DNA of 64,000 nt from Anaerolineales bacterium (lineage in GTDB: Bacteria; Chloroflexota; Anaerolineae; 4572-78; J111). Position 1 is the stretch's first letter. Each line of letters begins with the position of its first letter. A program made the translations under genes and the position numbers. The stretch covers positions 434,001 through 498,000 of the forward strand of contig JABTUK010000002.1 of the NCBI GenBank assembly GCA_015075405.1. Reading direction: 5' to 3'. The notes under the pieces are model-generated. The model saw only the letters and a list, made by a program, of their open reading frames with translations, ran no database searches and had not been told where the DNA came from. Shown piece after piece: positions 29,229 to 37,364 of the stretch.

Positions 29229-31223
29229 TCAAATGGACCCACCATCTCCGCCGCCGCCGCCGTCACGTCCGCCGCCGCCGCCACCCGCTTCAAAGCGGAG
29301 ACGACCGGCGGGAGCCTGGATGCCCAGGTCTTTATATTCCGGGCTGATTTGTATCAATACCACCGTCCATTGGTATTCGCCGCTGCGCCCCTTGACCCCG
29401 TAAGCATCGCGAATATTGACCACCAGGCGATAGGTGTTGTTACCCAAAGCGACGACATTCCCCTTCAAATTGTCTTCTATCGCGTTGTGAACTCCGGCCG
29501 GAGGTTCGCCCTCGCGCCAGACGCGTACCTCAAAACCCTGGTCGGGCTGGAGTGGGCCACTCCACTGCCATTCAAACTCTGTCTGCCCATACGATGGTTC
29601 GTTGAGCGAAACCGGCTTGAGCAAAGTAATTTGCCCGGCCGGGATTACGGGCAGCGGCGTGGCCGTCGGCACAAAAACCACTGCCTGGTCAGTCGGCGTA
29701 GCTGTGGGGCGAGGTTGGGTAGCCGTCGCGGTGGCCGTCGGAACTTCTGCGATAACCGTTGCCGTTGCAGCCGGCGTCACGGGTTCGATGGTCGGGGTAA
29801 GCGTAAACGTGGGTGTAGGGGTAGCCGGGGCCAGGGCAATGGGCACATTTTCGCTGGCGTTGGTGGTCACTAGATTGGCCGCGCCTCGAATCCAGCCCAG
29901 GCCGCTTGCCGCCAGGGTTGTTTTAATTTGCCACCAGTCGCCGGCTTTGTCGCGGCCTCTGATTTCGGCGGTGGCCCCCGCCGGCAAATAGCCTAATAAA
30001 TCGTATTCGGAACCCGGCCCTGTCCGCACTTCTACCTCGGCCTGGGTCTTCAGCGACGGTGTACCGGGTGGAACGGGGCTGGCCGTGTGGGTGAGGGTCG
30101 CAGTGGCCGGAACAGGGGTATCGGTAACCGCAGCCGGAGTCGTTGTATCAATGCTGGTGGCGGTTGGGGTAACGGCTTGAGCGGCCGCCTCCGGCTCATT
30201 CGGCATAAAGAAAAACAGGGCCAGACTGAGAACCGCCAAAATCGTGACGGCGGCGATGGTTCCACCCAGAATCAGACGTTTGTTGTTTGCCGGCGCGCCG
30301 GCCATAGAACTGGGGGCAGGTCGCCCCTGGCTGGAAGGAGTTGTCAAGGTGGCATCGTAACCCCGCAGGGCCGGCATGGTGATTGACCCCTCGTGGTAGG
30401 TGGGGTCTGTCTCGGCCTTCTTAAGGGCTGCGGCAAAATCTGTGGCCGTAGCGTAGCGGTCGTCGGGTAGGGGGGCCAGCGAGCGCAAGATTACCTGTTC
30501 AAGGCTGGCCGGCAGATCGGGTTTAATTTGACGCGGCGGTACAACCGGCTCTGTTTTGCGCTTGATCATAATCGAGAGCGGCGTCGGCGCGTCGTGGGGG
30601 ATAGTGCCGGTCAGAATGCGGTGCAGAATAACGCCCAGAGCGTAAATATCGGTGCGATGATCAACGTCCAGCCCCGAGACTTGTTCTGGCGACATAAAGG
30701 CCGGGGTGCCAATGCCGATGCCGGTGCCGGTCAGTTGGCTGGAAGCTTCCTTTATTTTCACCAGGCCAAAATCACTCAACAAGGCCCACTTGCCATCAAT
30801 CAGAATATTGCCCGGTTTGACATCGCGGTGAACGATGCCGTGCTCATGGGCATAATTCAAGGCGTCGGCCACCTGTACCACATAGTCAATCAGCTTTTCG
30901 ACCGGCGCACCCGTTTTAATCAAATCCCCCAAGGTGGTCGAGTTTTCAACGTAACGCATGACCAGGTAATTGTAGGTATCGTGCGTCCCAAAATCGTAGA
31001 CCTGGAGAATGTTGGGGTGATTTAGCCGGGCGACCGCCTGCGCTTCCCGTTGAAACCGCTCGGCAAAATCTGCTTCTTCGGCCAAAGAGGGTAAGACTAC
31101 CTTGATCGCCACAAAACGATTGAGGCCAGGTTGGTAGGCTTTGTAAACGTGCGCCATCCCTCCCTGGCCGATTTTCTCTAGAATTTCATATTGCCCCAGA
31201 GTTGTGCCGACAAGACTTTTCAT
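29229..31223 (-). CDS. Transmembrane Ser/Thr protein kinase with extracellular SH3 domain
   Basis: About 664 residues. The N-terminal Hanks-type kinase (about 8-265) has glycine loop IGQGGMAHVYKAY, catalytic lysine in FVAIKVVLP, catalytic loop HRDVKPGNILID and DFGLVK. After a juxtamembrane linker comes one membrane helix (LILGGTIAAVTILAVLSLAL). The extracellular part has Thr/Pro-rich spacers, an SH3b domain (about 390-450; VEVRTGPGSEYDLLGYLPAG), further spacers, and a beta domain with FEWQWSGPLQPDQGFEVRVW. It ends in a Gly-rich tail with six consecutive glycines. SH3b modules usually bind cell wall peptides, so it may sense the envelope, like PASTA kinases elsewhere. I chose the ATG at 31223 with AAGGA nine bases ahead. 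Confidence 0.9.
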   Translation of the reverse strand: MKSLVGTTLGQYEILEKIGQGGMAHVYKAYQPGLNRFVAIKVVLPSLAEEADFAERFQREAQAVARLNHPNILQVYDFGTHDTYNYLVMRYVENSTTLGDLIKTGAPVEKLIDYVVQVADALNYAHEHGIVHRDVKPGNILIDGKWALLSDFGLVKIKEASSQLTGTGIGIGTPAFMSPEQVSGLDVDHRTDIYALGVILHRILTGTIPHDAPTPLSIMIKRKTEPVVPPRQIKPDLPASLEQVILRSLAPLPDDRYATATDFAAALKKAETDPTYHEGSITMPALRGYDATLTTPSSQGRPAPSSMAGAPANNKRLILGGTIAAVTILAVLSLALFFFMPNEPEAAAQAVTPTATSIDTTTPAAVTDTPVPATATLTHTASPVPPGTPSLKTQAEVEVRTGPGSEYDLLGYLPAGATAEIRGRDKAGDWWQIKTTLAASGLGWIRGAANLVTTNASENVPIALAPATPTPTFTLTPTIEPVTPAATATVIAEVPTATATATQPRPTATPTDQAVVFVPTATPLPVIPAGQITLLKPVSLNEPSYGQTEFEWQWSGPLQPDQGFEVRVWREGEPPAGVHNAIEDNLKGNVVALGNNTYRLVVNIRDAYGVKGRSGEYQWTVVLIQISPEYKDLGIQAPAGRLRFEAGGGGGGRDGGGGGDGGSI

Positions 31224-31386
31224 GGTCGGGGTTCCTTTATCTATCATTCTGTGGACAATGACGCCCTAGCTCAAAGATGATTTGGCCAACAACTTACTTT
31301 TCTCTAATTTAGCCCCAGGTCGTTTTTTTATCGTTACGAAAAGCGTTACGAGATAAATCTCCATCAAATTGTGTTTTGAGAAATTC

Positions 31387-31415
31387 TTGAAGTAAACCAG
31401 CGGTTAAGGTACAAT
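31387..31415 (+). promoter_or_regulatory. Candidate promoter for the pentapeptide-repeat gene
   Basis: TTGAAG and TACAAT with a 17-base spacer, about 55 nt before the ATG at 31470. It lies in the divergent gap between the Ser/Thr kinase and this gene. Confidence 0.5.
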
Positions 31416-31469
31416 AGAAAAACCTGATCCTAATGAGAGTTGATATTCAAAAATCCGGTAGGTTGCCCC

Positions 31470-32231
31470 ATGTCCGACGAACTGAAACGTTGCCCTTTCT
31501 GTGATGAAGAGATTCGGGTGAGGGCCTTGATTTGCAAACACTGCGGCCAGTGGATGCCCGGCTACACTTACGAGTCGGCCATCCGCGATATGGTCATCCA
31601 AAAGCAAGTGACCGAACTAAAAGCCGGTGAACCGGTCGAAGCCAGAACCAGAGAAGAGCAGCTTCAACTGGTGCTGAATTGGGCCAGCGGTGAAAAAAAT
31701 TTTTCCGCCAAAGGCTTTGATTTATCGGCGCAAACCCTCAACGGTGCGGATTTAAGCGGGATAGATTTGAGCGAAGCCAACCTGCGTGAAACCGACCTGG
31801 CCGGGGTTAATTTGAGCGGCGCTGATTTAAGCCGGGCCAACTTGTTTAGCGCCAACTTAAAAGGGGCCAATCTACAGCGGGCCAAGCTAAATGAAGCCTA
31901 TCTGCGCAGCGCCATTCTGGAATATGCCGATCTCAGTGGAGCCACCTTGCTGCGGGCGAATTTGCGTGGCGCATTTATGGACCAGGCGATTCTGGTCAGA
32001 GTAGATATGGAGGGGGCCAATCTCAAAGGAGCCGACCTGCGCGGGGTCAATTTTAGAGAGTCTTATCTAAAAGAAACAAACCTGGAAGGGGCAAAAATGG
32101 AGGGTGCGGTGCTGCGCGGCGCTTTATTGATCCGGGCCAATTTGACCGGCTCAGATGTGATGACCTTTCAATTGGAGCGAGCGCGCACCCTGGAAGGGAC
32201 AATCCTGCCCAACGGTGACGCGCATGAGTAG
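31470..32231 (+). CDS. Zinc-ribbon and pentapeptide-repeat protein
   Basis: 253 residues. The N-terminus has a four-cysteine zinc ribbon (CPFCDEEIRVRALICKHCG). A linker is followed by about 130 residues of pentapeptide repeats of the A(D/N)LxG type (LNGADLSGIDLSEANL, LSGADLSRANLFSANL and so on), which fold as a right-handed quadrilateral beta helix. Some members of the repeat family mimic DNA and protect gyrase, but many have unknown roles. The TTG at 31440 would add ten residues; I prefer the ATG at 31470. It ends three bases before the end of a convergent small gene. Confidence 0.87.
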   Translation: MSDELKRCPFCDEEIRVRALICKHCGQWMPGYTYESAIRDMVIQKQVTELKAGEPVEARTREEQLQLVLNWASGEKNFSAKGFDLSAQTLNGADLSGIDLSEANLRETDLAGVNLSGADLSRANLFSANLKGANLQRAKLNEAYLRSAILEYADLSGATLLRANLRGAFMDQAILVRVDMEGANLKGADLRGVNFRESYLKETNLEGAKMEGAVLRGALLIRANLTGSDVMTFQLERARTLEGTILPNGDAHE

Positions 32232-32234
32232 CGC

Positions 32235-32474
32235 TCAAGCGGGGACAGGCTGGAGCTGGCGGGCTTCAAACGAGTAGCCGTGCCAGTCCGACACAATCAG
32301 CATATGCTCTTTTTTGCCGTCGTCAAAATAAACAGTGGTTTCCTCCACTTTGGGGGGCTGGCCGTACTGCGCTTCCACCAGATTGATTGCGGCCAACGCG
32401 TCGTCCGCCTCGATGAGATGATGCGAGACAAAAACACCCCGGCTATAAACTTCGACGCGGTACAGCCTTGCCAT
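32235..32474 (-). CDS. Small conserved-looking protein of unknown function
   Basis: 79 residues beginning MARLYRVEVYSRGVFVSHHL, with alternating hydrophobic residues that suggest an alpha-beta fold. I recognise no family. The ATG at 32474 has AGGTGA about ten bases upstream; a longer form to 32501 (ATGATG) is possible. The 3' ends of this gene and the pentapeptide gene nearly touch (3 nt), and no terminator hairpin lies between them. The codon use resembles its neighbours, which is why I keep it despite its size. Confidence 0.6.
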   Translation of the reverse strand: MARLYRVEVYSRGVFVSHHLIEADDALAAINLVEAQYGQPPKVEETTVYFDDGKKEHMLIVSDWHGYSFEARQLQPVPA

Positions 32475-32627
32475 TTTGACACTTTTCACCTGAAACATCA
32501 AACCCAGATGTTTTACATTGCCCTCATGGACACTATAATATTAGCACTATTTGGGGGAAAAACCCAGTGACAAAGGGCCTGATGCCCGGCGATAATTGTC
32601 ACTTTTTATAACTGAGGCAACTTTATT

Positions 32628-33263
32628 TTGAAAACTTTGTTCATCGCTTGTGGAGCTTTAGCCAAAGAAACAAAAGAGCTGATTGATAAATACAATTGGC
32701 CGGTGGATTTAAAGGCGCTGCCGGCGCTGCACCATATGACCCCGCTCAAAATCACCGCCGATTTGGATGTTATGCTGGGCCAACTGCGGGCAGATTATGA
32801 CCGGGTGATTGTAGTCTATGGCGAGTGTGGCGCGACCGGGATTGACGAGGTGCTGGCCAAACACAATGTGGTGCGGGTGAGCGGTCCCCATTGTTACGAG
32901 ATGTACGCCGGAGCAGCGCATTTTACCGAAATGATGGCCGAAGAGCCGGGTACATTTTTTCTGACCGATTGGCTGCTGCGGGCCTATGAAAAGGCAGTTC
33001 TGGGCGGCCTGGGGCTGGACAAACATCCCCAATTGGCCCCGCTCTATTTTGGCAACTATCGCCGCCTGGTTTATCTGAGCCAGTCGCCCACCGAGAAATT
33101 ATTGGCCAAAGCCCAGGCCATTGCCGCTTCGATGGATTGGGAGTTTGAACACCGCGCGGTGGGCTATGGTGAACTCGAAGAACGCCTGGTAGCTTTAATG
33201 AATAGTGCGTCTCCTTCGGACCAACTCTTGAGTGAAGCGCAGGAAATTTTGACCTACAGTTAA
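32628..33263 (+). CDS. DUF1638 family protein
   Basis: 211 residues. MKTLFIACGALAKETKEL, ALPALHHMTPLKI, VIVVYGECGATGIDEVL and VRVSGPHCYEMYAG are the family-like conserved segments. The conserved Cys and His residues (FIACG, YGECG, PHCYE) suggest a metal or cofactor site. In other bacteria DUF1638 proteins often sit near corrinoid methyltransferase genes, but none is visible here. The start appears to be TTG at 32628 preceded by TGAGGCAA. Function unknown. Confidence 0.8.
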   Translation: MKTLFIACGALAKETKELIDKYNWPVDLKALPALHHMTPLKITADLDVMLGQLRADYDRVIVVYGECGATGIDEVLAKHNVVRVSGPHCYEMYAGAAHFTEMMAEEPGTFFLTDWLLRAYEKAVLGGLGLDKHPQLAPLYFGNYRRLVYLSQSPTEKLLAKAQAIAASMDWEFEHRAVGYGELEERLVALMNSASPSDQLLSEAQEILTYS

Positions 33264-33281
33264 ACTCAAAAAAGAGAAATA

Positions 33282-33383
33282 ATCAGTGGGGTCCAAATTT
33301 GAGGAGCCAGCACGCCCACGTGCGGCGGTGTTCGGCGCGTGGGCGTGCCCGCTTCGCGTCCTCAGAAAATTGGATCTACTGAT
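33282..33383. repeat. Palindromic repeat, family B copy 2
   Basis: Shares CCAAATTTGAGGAGCC, CACGCCCACGTGCGG and GGGCGTGCCCGCTTCG with copy 1 at 23950, and ends TTGGATCTACTGAT. It lies between two convergent genes. Confidence 0.85.
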
Positions 33384-33422
33384 AATAGTTCTAGCTGTGT
33401 CCAATCTGTGTTTATCTGTGGA

Positions 33423-33752
33423 TTAGTTTTTAGCGGGCCTCAACTCTACCACCAACCCATCCCCCCAGCCGTATTTAGCCTCCGACAGCGCCTGGATTTG
33501 CCGGTGCAGGTCTGGCTCCTGCTCTGCCTCAACCACCCGCGCTGTGCCTTTAAACATCTGCTCGCCCACGCGAAAGGTAACTGCCGGCTGGCGGCGCACA
33601 TTTTGCACCCAATGAGTTTTTTCCCCTCTCTCGGCAATGATATAAAAGCAGTCCTCCAGCGCGGTAAACCAAATTTCGATCTGGTGTGGTTCGCTACTTT
33701 TCCAGCCGGTGGTGGTTAAATATAGAAAGGGTATTTCGGACGTATCCTCCAA
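33423..33752 (-). CDS. Deazaflavin-dependent nitroreductase-like (DDN/split-barrel) small protein
   Basis: 109 residues. The pattern PFLYLTTTGWKSSEPHQIEI, then WFTALEDCFYIIAERGEKTHW, then NVRRQPAVTFRVGEQMF resembles the split-barrel F420- or flavin-binding family (Ddn/Rv3547-like, pyridoxamine oxidase fold). The start is TTG with GGAGG in the right place. Members reduce nitro compounds, quinones or other acceptors using F420H2. No F420 biosynthesis gene lies nearby, so the cofactor is uncertain. It stands alone between repeats of families B and C. Confidence 0.72.
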   Translation of the reverse strand: MEDTSEIPFLYLTTTGWKSSEPHQIEIWFTALEDCFYIIAERGEKTHWVQNVRRQPAVTFRVGEQMFKGTARVVEAEQEPDLHRQIQALSEAKYGWGDGLVVELRPAKN

Positions 33753-33802
33753 TTAATCCTCCCGCAACAAATACGTTTTTTGTCCAATGTCATTAGATTA
33801 AG

Positions 33803-33889
33803 AGCCTATCCGAAAACCCGTAGGCTTGCATCCTTATGCAAGCCGAGGACGCATAGGGATGCGTCCTCTACGGAGGTTTTCGGATAGGC
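33803..33889. repeat. Palindromic repeat, family C
   Basis: The outer arms GCCTATCCGAAAACC and GGTTTTCGGATAGGC are perfectly complementary. Inside them are two further hairpins, GGCTTGCATCC with TGCAAGCC and AGGACGCAT with ATGCGTCCT. The resulting cruciform or clover shape contains no gene. Confidence 0.85.
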
Positions 33890-33897
33890 ACTAAGTC

Positions 33898-33956
33898 AAA
33901 AAGCAGCATCCTGAGTAGGTGAGCGGAGCGAACCGTATCGAAGGGTGCTGCTTACA
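33898..33956. repeat. Palindromic repeat, family D
   Basis: The outer arms AGCAGCATCCT and AGGGTGCTGCT flank a GAGCGGAGCGAACCG centre. It adjoins the family C repeat and ends just before the stop of the glycosyltransferase gene. Confidence 0.7.
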
Positions 33957-33957
33957 T

Positions 33958-35901
33958 TCACGGCGCTTGCACCTGAATGTTAGAAAGCCGCACATGGTCG
34001 CTCTTAAAAACACCGGCCTCGTCCAAGATTTGTAACCGCTGCCCGTTCTCAGCCTCATAAAAACCAAGCAACAAATCATAGTTGCCGGGGGGCAGCTCAC
34101 GCGGCAAGGAAAAGGTGTGCCGGTCCACAATCGTTTCGCCGGGCTGCCAGTAAGGCGTGGGGTAAAAACCATCCTGGGGCTTGCTGTCGCCCTGGGCTAT
34201 AATTGTATTGCTCAGCGGATCAACCAGTTGTACAAATACGGTAAAGTCAACGGCAAGGGGGGCTTTGGCTTGCCAGAAGAGGGTCAATTGGACCTCACTG
34301 CCCGGCTGAAAGGGCTGGTTGAGCTGATAGCCGGTCAGCTCGATCTGCCGGTTGAAATCTACCACCAGTGGTTGGATCTTCGCTGTTGACGCAGCCGGCT
34401 GCACCTTGACTCCAACCCGCCGGCTGAACAGCACTAGAGGCGCGTCCATTGCCTGAAAATGAAAGTAGTGGCGAGGAGCATAATTTTCCTGAAACCAGGC
34501 CGACGCCTGGATTTCGGGCAGCCAGGTGTAGCCGATTAAGAGCAAATCGGGCTGGTAATGGCGGATGGCGTAGCCAAAATCACCTTTGGCAATATGGGGC
34601 GCCACATCGGGTTGGGCCAGGCCGACAATATCAATAATCTGGCGGCGCGACCAGTAGCCCAGATGTCCGATGTCAATGGTCGCCAGAGTGGCTGTAGCGC
34701 TGGTATTCTGTCCAATCCAGCGGCCCATGCTGGGATAGACTCGCGCCTTCCAATTGGGGTGGCTGGCGACAATTTTGGCCGAAACCGGGTAAAGCACTGC
34801 CAGCAACAGCGCAATCAAGAGTGTCGCCACTGTGGCTGAAATCCAGCCGATTTTTCTTCCCGCCCGCTTCGCGTCGCTCGCTTCGCGTCGCCCGCTTCGC
34901 ATCGCCCAACCAATCCCTTCGGCCACGGCCTGGACGCCCCGAGCGGTCAGCAAAGCTGCGCCGGGCATTAACGGGGCATAATACCACTCGGCGGTGGGCA
35001 CACCCAGGGCCACAAAGACGATGATATACAACCCGTCGCGGGCCAGCATGATCAGCCATGGCCGCTCTTGCCGCAAAATAGGGATTAAGGCCGCGGCCAT
35101 CAATATGGGGAAAAGATAAAACACGGGGTAATACGAAACGTCGAGCCACTCCTCCCAGTAGGCCCAGAAACCGTCGGCAAAGCGTTGGCCCAGCCAGTTG
35201 AACTCCCCCTGGGCGGCTTTGGCTTGCAGCGTAGCCGGAAACGGTGAGCCATAATAGAGCAGCGCAAACAGGTACCAGCCGGCCGGGATGGCTATTGCCG
35301 GAATAATCAACGGCCAGCGCAGCCGCCGCGTTGCCAGAAAATCGTAGCTTAGCAGACACGCGCCCAGTAACACGGCATCACCCCTGACCCAGGCCGTCAG
35401 CCCGACCAGCACCCCGGCCCAGCGCCAGCGACGGGCCGCATAGGCGTCGAGCGAGGCCAAAATCATGGCCACGTATAGATAACTCTCCATGCTAAAGGCA
35501 ATAATAAGCAAGGGGGCCAAAATCAAAAGTAAGGCTCCACCCAGGCCGGTGATGCGTCCGCTGAGACGCTGGCCCAGATCATAAGCCAGCACCGGGATCA
35601 CCCCGGCCAGGACGACATTCAAAATGAGGGCCGCTCTGGGCGCTGAACCGGCCAGCCACACGCCGGGGACTAAAATGAGGGTATAAAGCGGGGTGGTGGT
35701 GACCTGCACCCGCTCGCCGAGATTGTAAACAAAACCGCGTCCGTAGGCCAGGTTCTCGGCCACGCGGAAGGTAATCATGGCATCGTCGAGGAGAATACGG
35801 CTGGCCCACAATCCCACTCCCAGGCCGGTCAGGGCAAGGATGAGTAGCAGGGTAGCGTCTGGGCGATGCCCCTTTATCCAGAGTTTAAAGTTTTCGATCA
35901 A
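33958..35901 (-). CDS. PMT/ArnT-like membrane glycosyltransferase
   Basis: 647 residues with about ten to twelve hydrophobic helices in the first 400, and a soluble C-terminal part. The first periplasmic loop has the acidic segment LLDDAMITFRVAENLAYGRG and then FVYNLGERVQVTTTPLY, like the catalytic loop of GT-C enzymes of the GT39/GT83 type that use polyprenyl-phosphate sugars. The soluble end (DRHTFSLPRELPPGNYDLLL, ending in VRLSNIQVQAP) is a beta sandwich often seen after such enzymes. The start is TTG. It could use the lipid-linked sugar made by the family 2 enzyme at 18869, but acceptor and donor are unknown. One loop (GRREASDAKRAGRK) is encoded by repeated CGCTTCGCGTCG words. Confidence 0.85.
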   Translation of the reverse strand: MIENFKLWIKGHRPDATLLLILALTGLGVGLWASRILLDDAMITFRVAENLAYGRGFVYNLGERVQVTTTPLYTLILVPGVWLAGSAPRAALILNVVLAGVIPVLAYDLGQRLSGRITGLGGALLLILAPLLIIAFSMESYLYVAMILASLDAYAARRWRWAGVLVGLTAWVRGDAVLLGACLLSYDFLATRRLRWPLIIPAIAIPAGWYLFALLYYGSPFPATLQAKAAQGEFNWLGQRFADGFWAYWEEWLDVSYYPVFYLFPILMAAALIPILRQERPWLIMLARDGLYIIVFVALGVPTAEWYYAPLMPGAALLTARGVQAVAEGIGWAMRSGRREASDAKRAGRKIGWISATVATLLIALLLAVLYPVSAKIVASHPNWKARVYPSMGRWIGQNTSATATLATIDIGHLGYWSRRQIIDIVGLAQPDVAPHIAKGDFGYAIRHYQPDLLLIGYTWLPEIQASAWFQENYAPRHYFHFQAMDAPLVLFSRRVGVKVQPAASTAKIQPLVVDFNRQIELTGYQLNQPFQPGSEVQLTLFWQAKAPLAVDFTVFVQLVDPLSNTIIAQGDSKPQDGFYPTPYWQPGETIVDRHTFSLPRELPPGNYDLLLGFYEAENGQRLQILDEAGVFKSDHVRLSNIQVQAP

Positions 35902-36017
35902 GGTGAATAAGTTTGCTCTATTTAAAGAATGGACGGCTTATCAAACCATAAAAAAAGCAACTTGTCAAGTTGCCTTGATTATGACAAGCCAGTTTTCAAA
36001 ATTATGTCAAATACATG

Positions 36018-36046
36018 TTGCCAATAATCTTAGAACTTGATATAAT
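36018..36046 (+). promoter_or_regulatory. Strong candidate promoter of the LysM gene
   Basis: TTGCCA and TATAAT with a 17-base spacer and an extended -10 (TGATATAAT). It predicts a 5' leader of about 145 nt. Confidence 0.65.
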
Positions 36047-36198
36047 GCTTTTACATAATTGCTTGACATAGTAAAAGAGAGATTACTAAGTCAAGCTTAA
36101 CTCCTGGCTGAGAGGAGGGCCTGCATGTAAGAATCCGGCAATTTTTGGCAATAGTATTGGGATGCGCTAAATTGTTGTTAGTTCATAGGAGAATTGAA
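36047..36198 (+). other. Long structured 5' leader of the LysM gene
   Basis: It contains CTTGACATAGTAAAAG and, further on, CTACTAAGTCAAG-like complementarity, and a hairpin CTCCTGGCTGAGAGGAG (36103-36119). A ribosome-binding site, TAGGAG, lies before the ATG. No known riboswitch class fits. Confidence 0.4.
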
Positions 36199-36687
36199 AT
36201 GAAAAAGTACGTTGCGATTATTGCTACACTGGTGTTATTGCTGCTGGTCTTTGCGCCGGCCACCTACGCTCAGGAAGCGGACGCCCAAGGCGGCTATGGC
36301 GGTGGGGGGTACGGCGGCGGCTGGGGTGATGGCGGCTGGGGTGATGGCGGCGGCTGGGGTGGTGGCTGGTATGGCTGCCGGGGAAATTGCTATCGAGTCC
36401 GCTACGGCGACACCCTGTTCAGCATTGGCCGCCGTTTTGGGGTTAATCCCTGGGAAATTGCCCGCGCCAACGGTCTACGCAACCCCAACTGGATTTATGC
36501 CGGCCAATGGTTATTCATTCCCCCCATGCGGTATCCGTATCCTTATGGTGGCAACCCAGCCGGTTACTATGGCGGTTGCGGCTGGGGCTATGGCGGCTGT
36601 GGCTATGATGGTGGGTATTATGGCGGTGGTTGGGGCCATCAGGGTGGTTACGGCGGCGGCTACGACGACGGATATAGCGGCTACTAA
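36199..36687 (+). CDS. Secreted Gly/Tyr-rich LysM protein
   Basis: 163 residues. The signal peptide ends near VFAPATYAQEA. A Gly/Trp-rich segment (about 30-58) with repeated GGGYGGGW and DGGWGDGG words is followed by one LysM domain (about 64-112; YRVRYGDTLFSIGRRFGVNP, ending IYAGQWLFIP). A second Gly/Tyr-rich segment runs to the C-terminus. LysM binds glycan chains with N-acetylglucosamine. Glycine-tyrosine repeats resemble structural surface or sheath proteins. The ATG at 36199 has TAGGAG nine bases before it. The strong promoter and terminator suggest a highly expressed single-gene transcript. An envelope or sheath role is inferred. Confidence 0.85.
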   Translation: MKKYVAIIATLVLLLLVFAPATYAQEADAQGGYGGGGYGGGWGDGGWGDGGGWGGGWYGCRGNCYRVRYGDTLFSIGRRFGVNPWEIARANGLRNPNWIYAGQWLFIPPMRYPYPYGGNPAGYYGGCGWGYGGCGYDGGYYGGGWGHQGGYGGGYDDGYSGY

Positions 36688-36712
36688 GCCGATTAATAGA
36701 ATAAAGTTTTAC

Positions 36713-36745
36713 AAAAAAGCCTCGTTGTTACAACGAGGCTTTTTT
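36713..36745 (+). terminator. Rho-independent terminator after the LysM gene
   Basis: A 9-bp stem, GCCTCGTTG pairing with CAACGAGGC around TTA, with an A-tract before and TTTTTT after. Confidence 0.9.
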
Positions 36746-36838
36746 GCTTATTAAACTGACCAGTGCAAAGAAGTGGTCAGAATTATAGAGAAATGGTATA
36801 CTAACTTCATACCCACTCCCTTGAATCAGGAGGTTCCC

Positions 36839-37318
36839 GTGAGTCAGCCTGCCTACAATATCAGAGCTATTCGAAAATTATTAACTGCTGCCTTTGAAAC
36901 GGATGAAGGTCTTCGCCAGTTCTGCACCGATTTTCCCGAACTACGGCCTGTAACCGAGCGCTTTTCCAGTGGTATGGGTAAAGACCAGATGATCCAGCGA
37001 CTTATCGAATACTGCGAGAGTAAAGTGCTGACGATGCGGTTACTCGAGCTGGTTAAGGAAGATAACCTCGCGGCCTATGCTCAGTATGAAAATCAAATAT
37101 TTCCGGGGGAAAAGCCTCAATTTGGCGCAGAAATTATGCCAGATACTAGCGCGCATTTAAAAACTTTGCTTTCTCAAAAAACTCGGGAACTGTACGATTT
37201 GCAGGAAAAAGCTGCCAAATTTGGCGCTTTGCATACACCTTCGTATATTACCCTGCAAATTCAAGATTTGGAAAAAGAAATCGCTAATTTACAGCAACAA
37301 CTGGCTGCTAGACATTAA
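36839..37318 (+). CDS. Free-standing effector-associated-domain-like protein with coiled coil
   Basis: 159 residues from a GTG preceded by AGGAGG. The first 85 residues (NIRAIRKLLTAAFETDEGLR, FCTDFPELRPVTERFSSGMG, QMIQRLIEYCESK, RLLELVKEDNLAAYAQY) match my recollection of the helical effector-associated domains that recruit NTPase, protease or TIR effectors in prokaryotic conflict and programmed-death-like systems of Chloroflexota and Cyanobacteria. The C-terminal part (LKTLLSQKTRELYDLQEKAA, then a PSYITLQIQDLEKEI stretch) is a coiled coil seen in such proteins. No NTPase, caspase-like or TIR gene is adjacent. The assignment is by pattern only. It is followed 46 nt later by the UPF0182 gene. 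Confidence 0.65.
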   Translation: MSQPAYNIRAIRKLLTAAFETDEGLRQFCTDFPELRPVTERFSSGMGKDQMIQRLIEYCESKVLTMRLLELVKEDNLAAYAQYENQIFPGEKPQFGAEIMPDTSAHLKTLLSQKTRELYDLQEKAAKFGALHTPSYITLQIQDLEKEIANLQQQLAARH

Positions 37319-37345
37319 ACGTTCAACGTTTAACGTTGAACGTTG
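37316..37345. repeat. Stuttering palindrome AACGTTCAACGTTTAACG
   Basis: Forward and complementary AACGTT words overlap the stop of the preceding gene. It is the same family as the atpH-atpA spacer at 11970. Confidence 0.7.
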
Positions 37346-37364
37346 GAGAGTGACATACCTTATT

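Noticed and set aside
36103..36119. CTGAGA box in the LysM leader, reminiscent of a TPP riboswitch
   Set aside because: The second conserved part of the TPP aptamer is absent and the gene is unrelated to thiamine.
36212..36754. Second plus-strand frame across the LysM gene that reads through the terminator
   Set aside because: The LysM frame has the signal peptide, domain and ribosome-binding site. The alternative is an Ala-rich product of the repeated GGC/GGT words.
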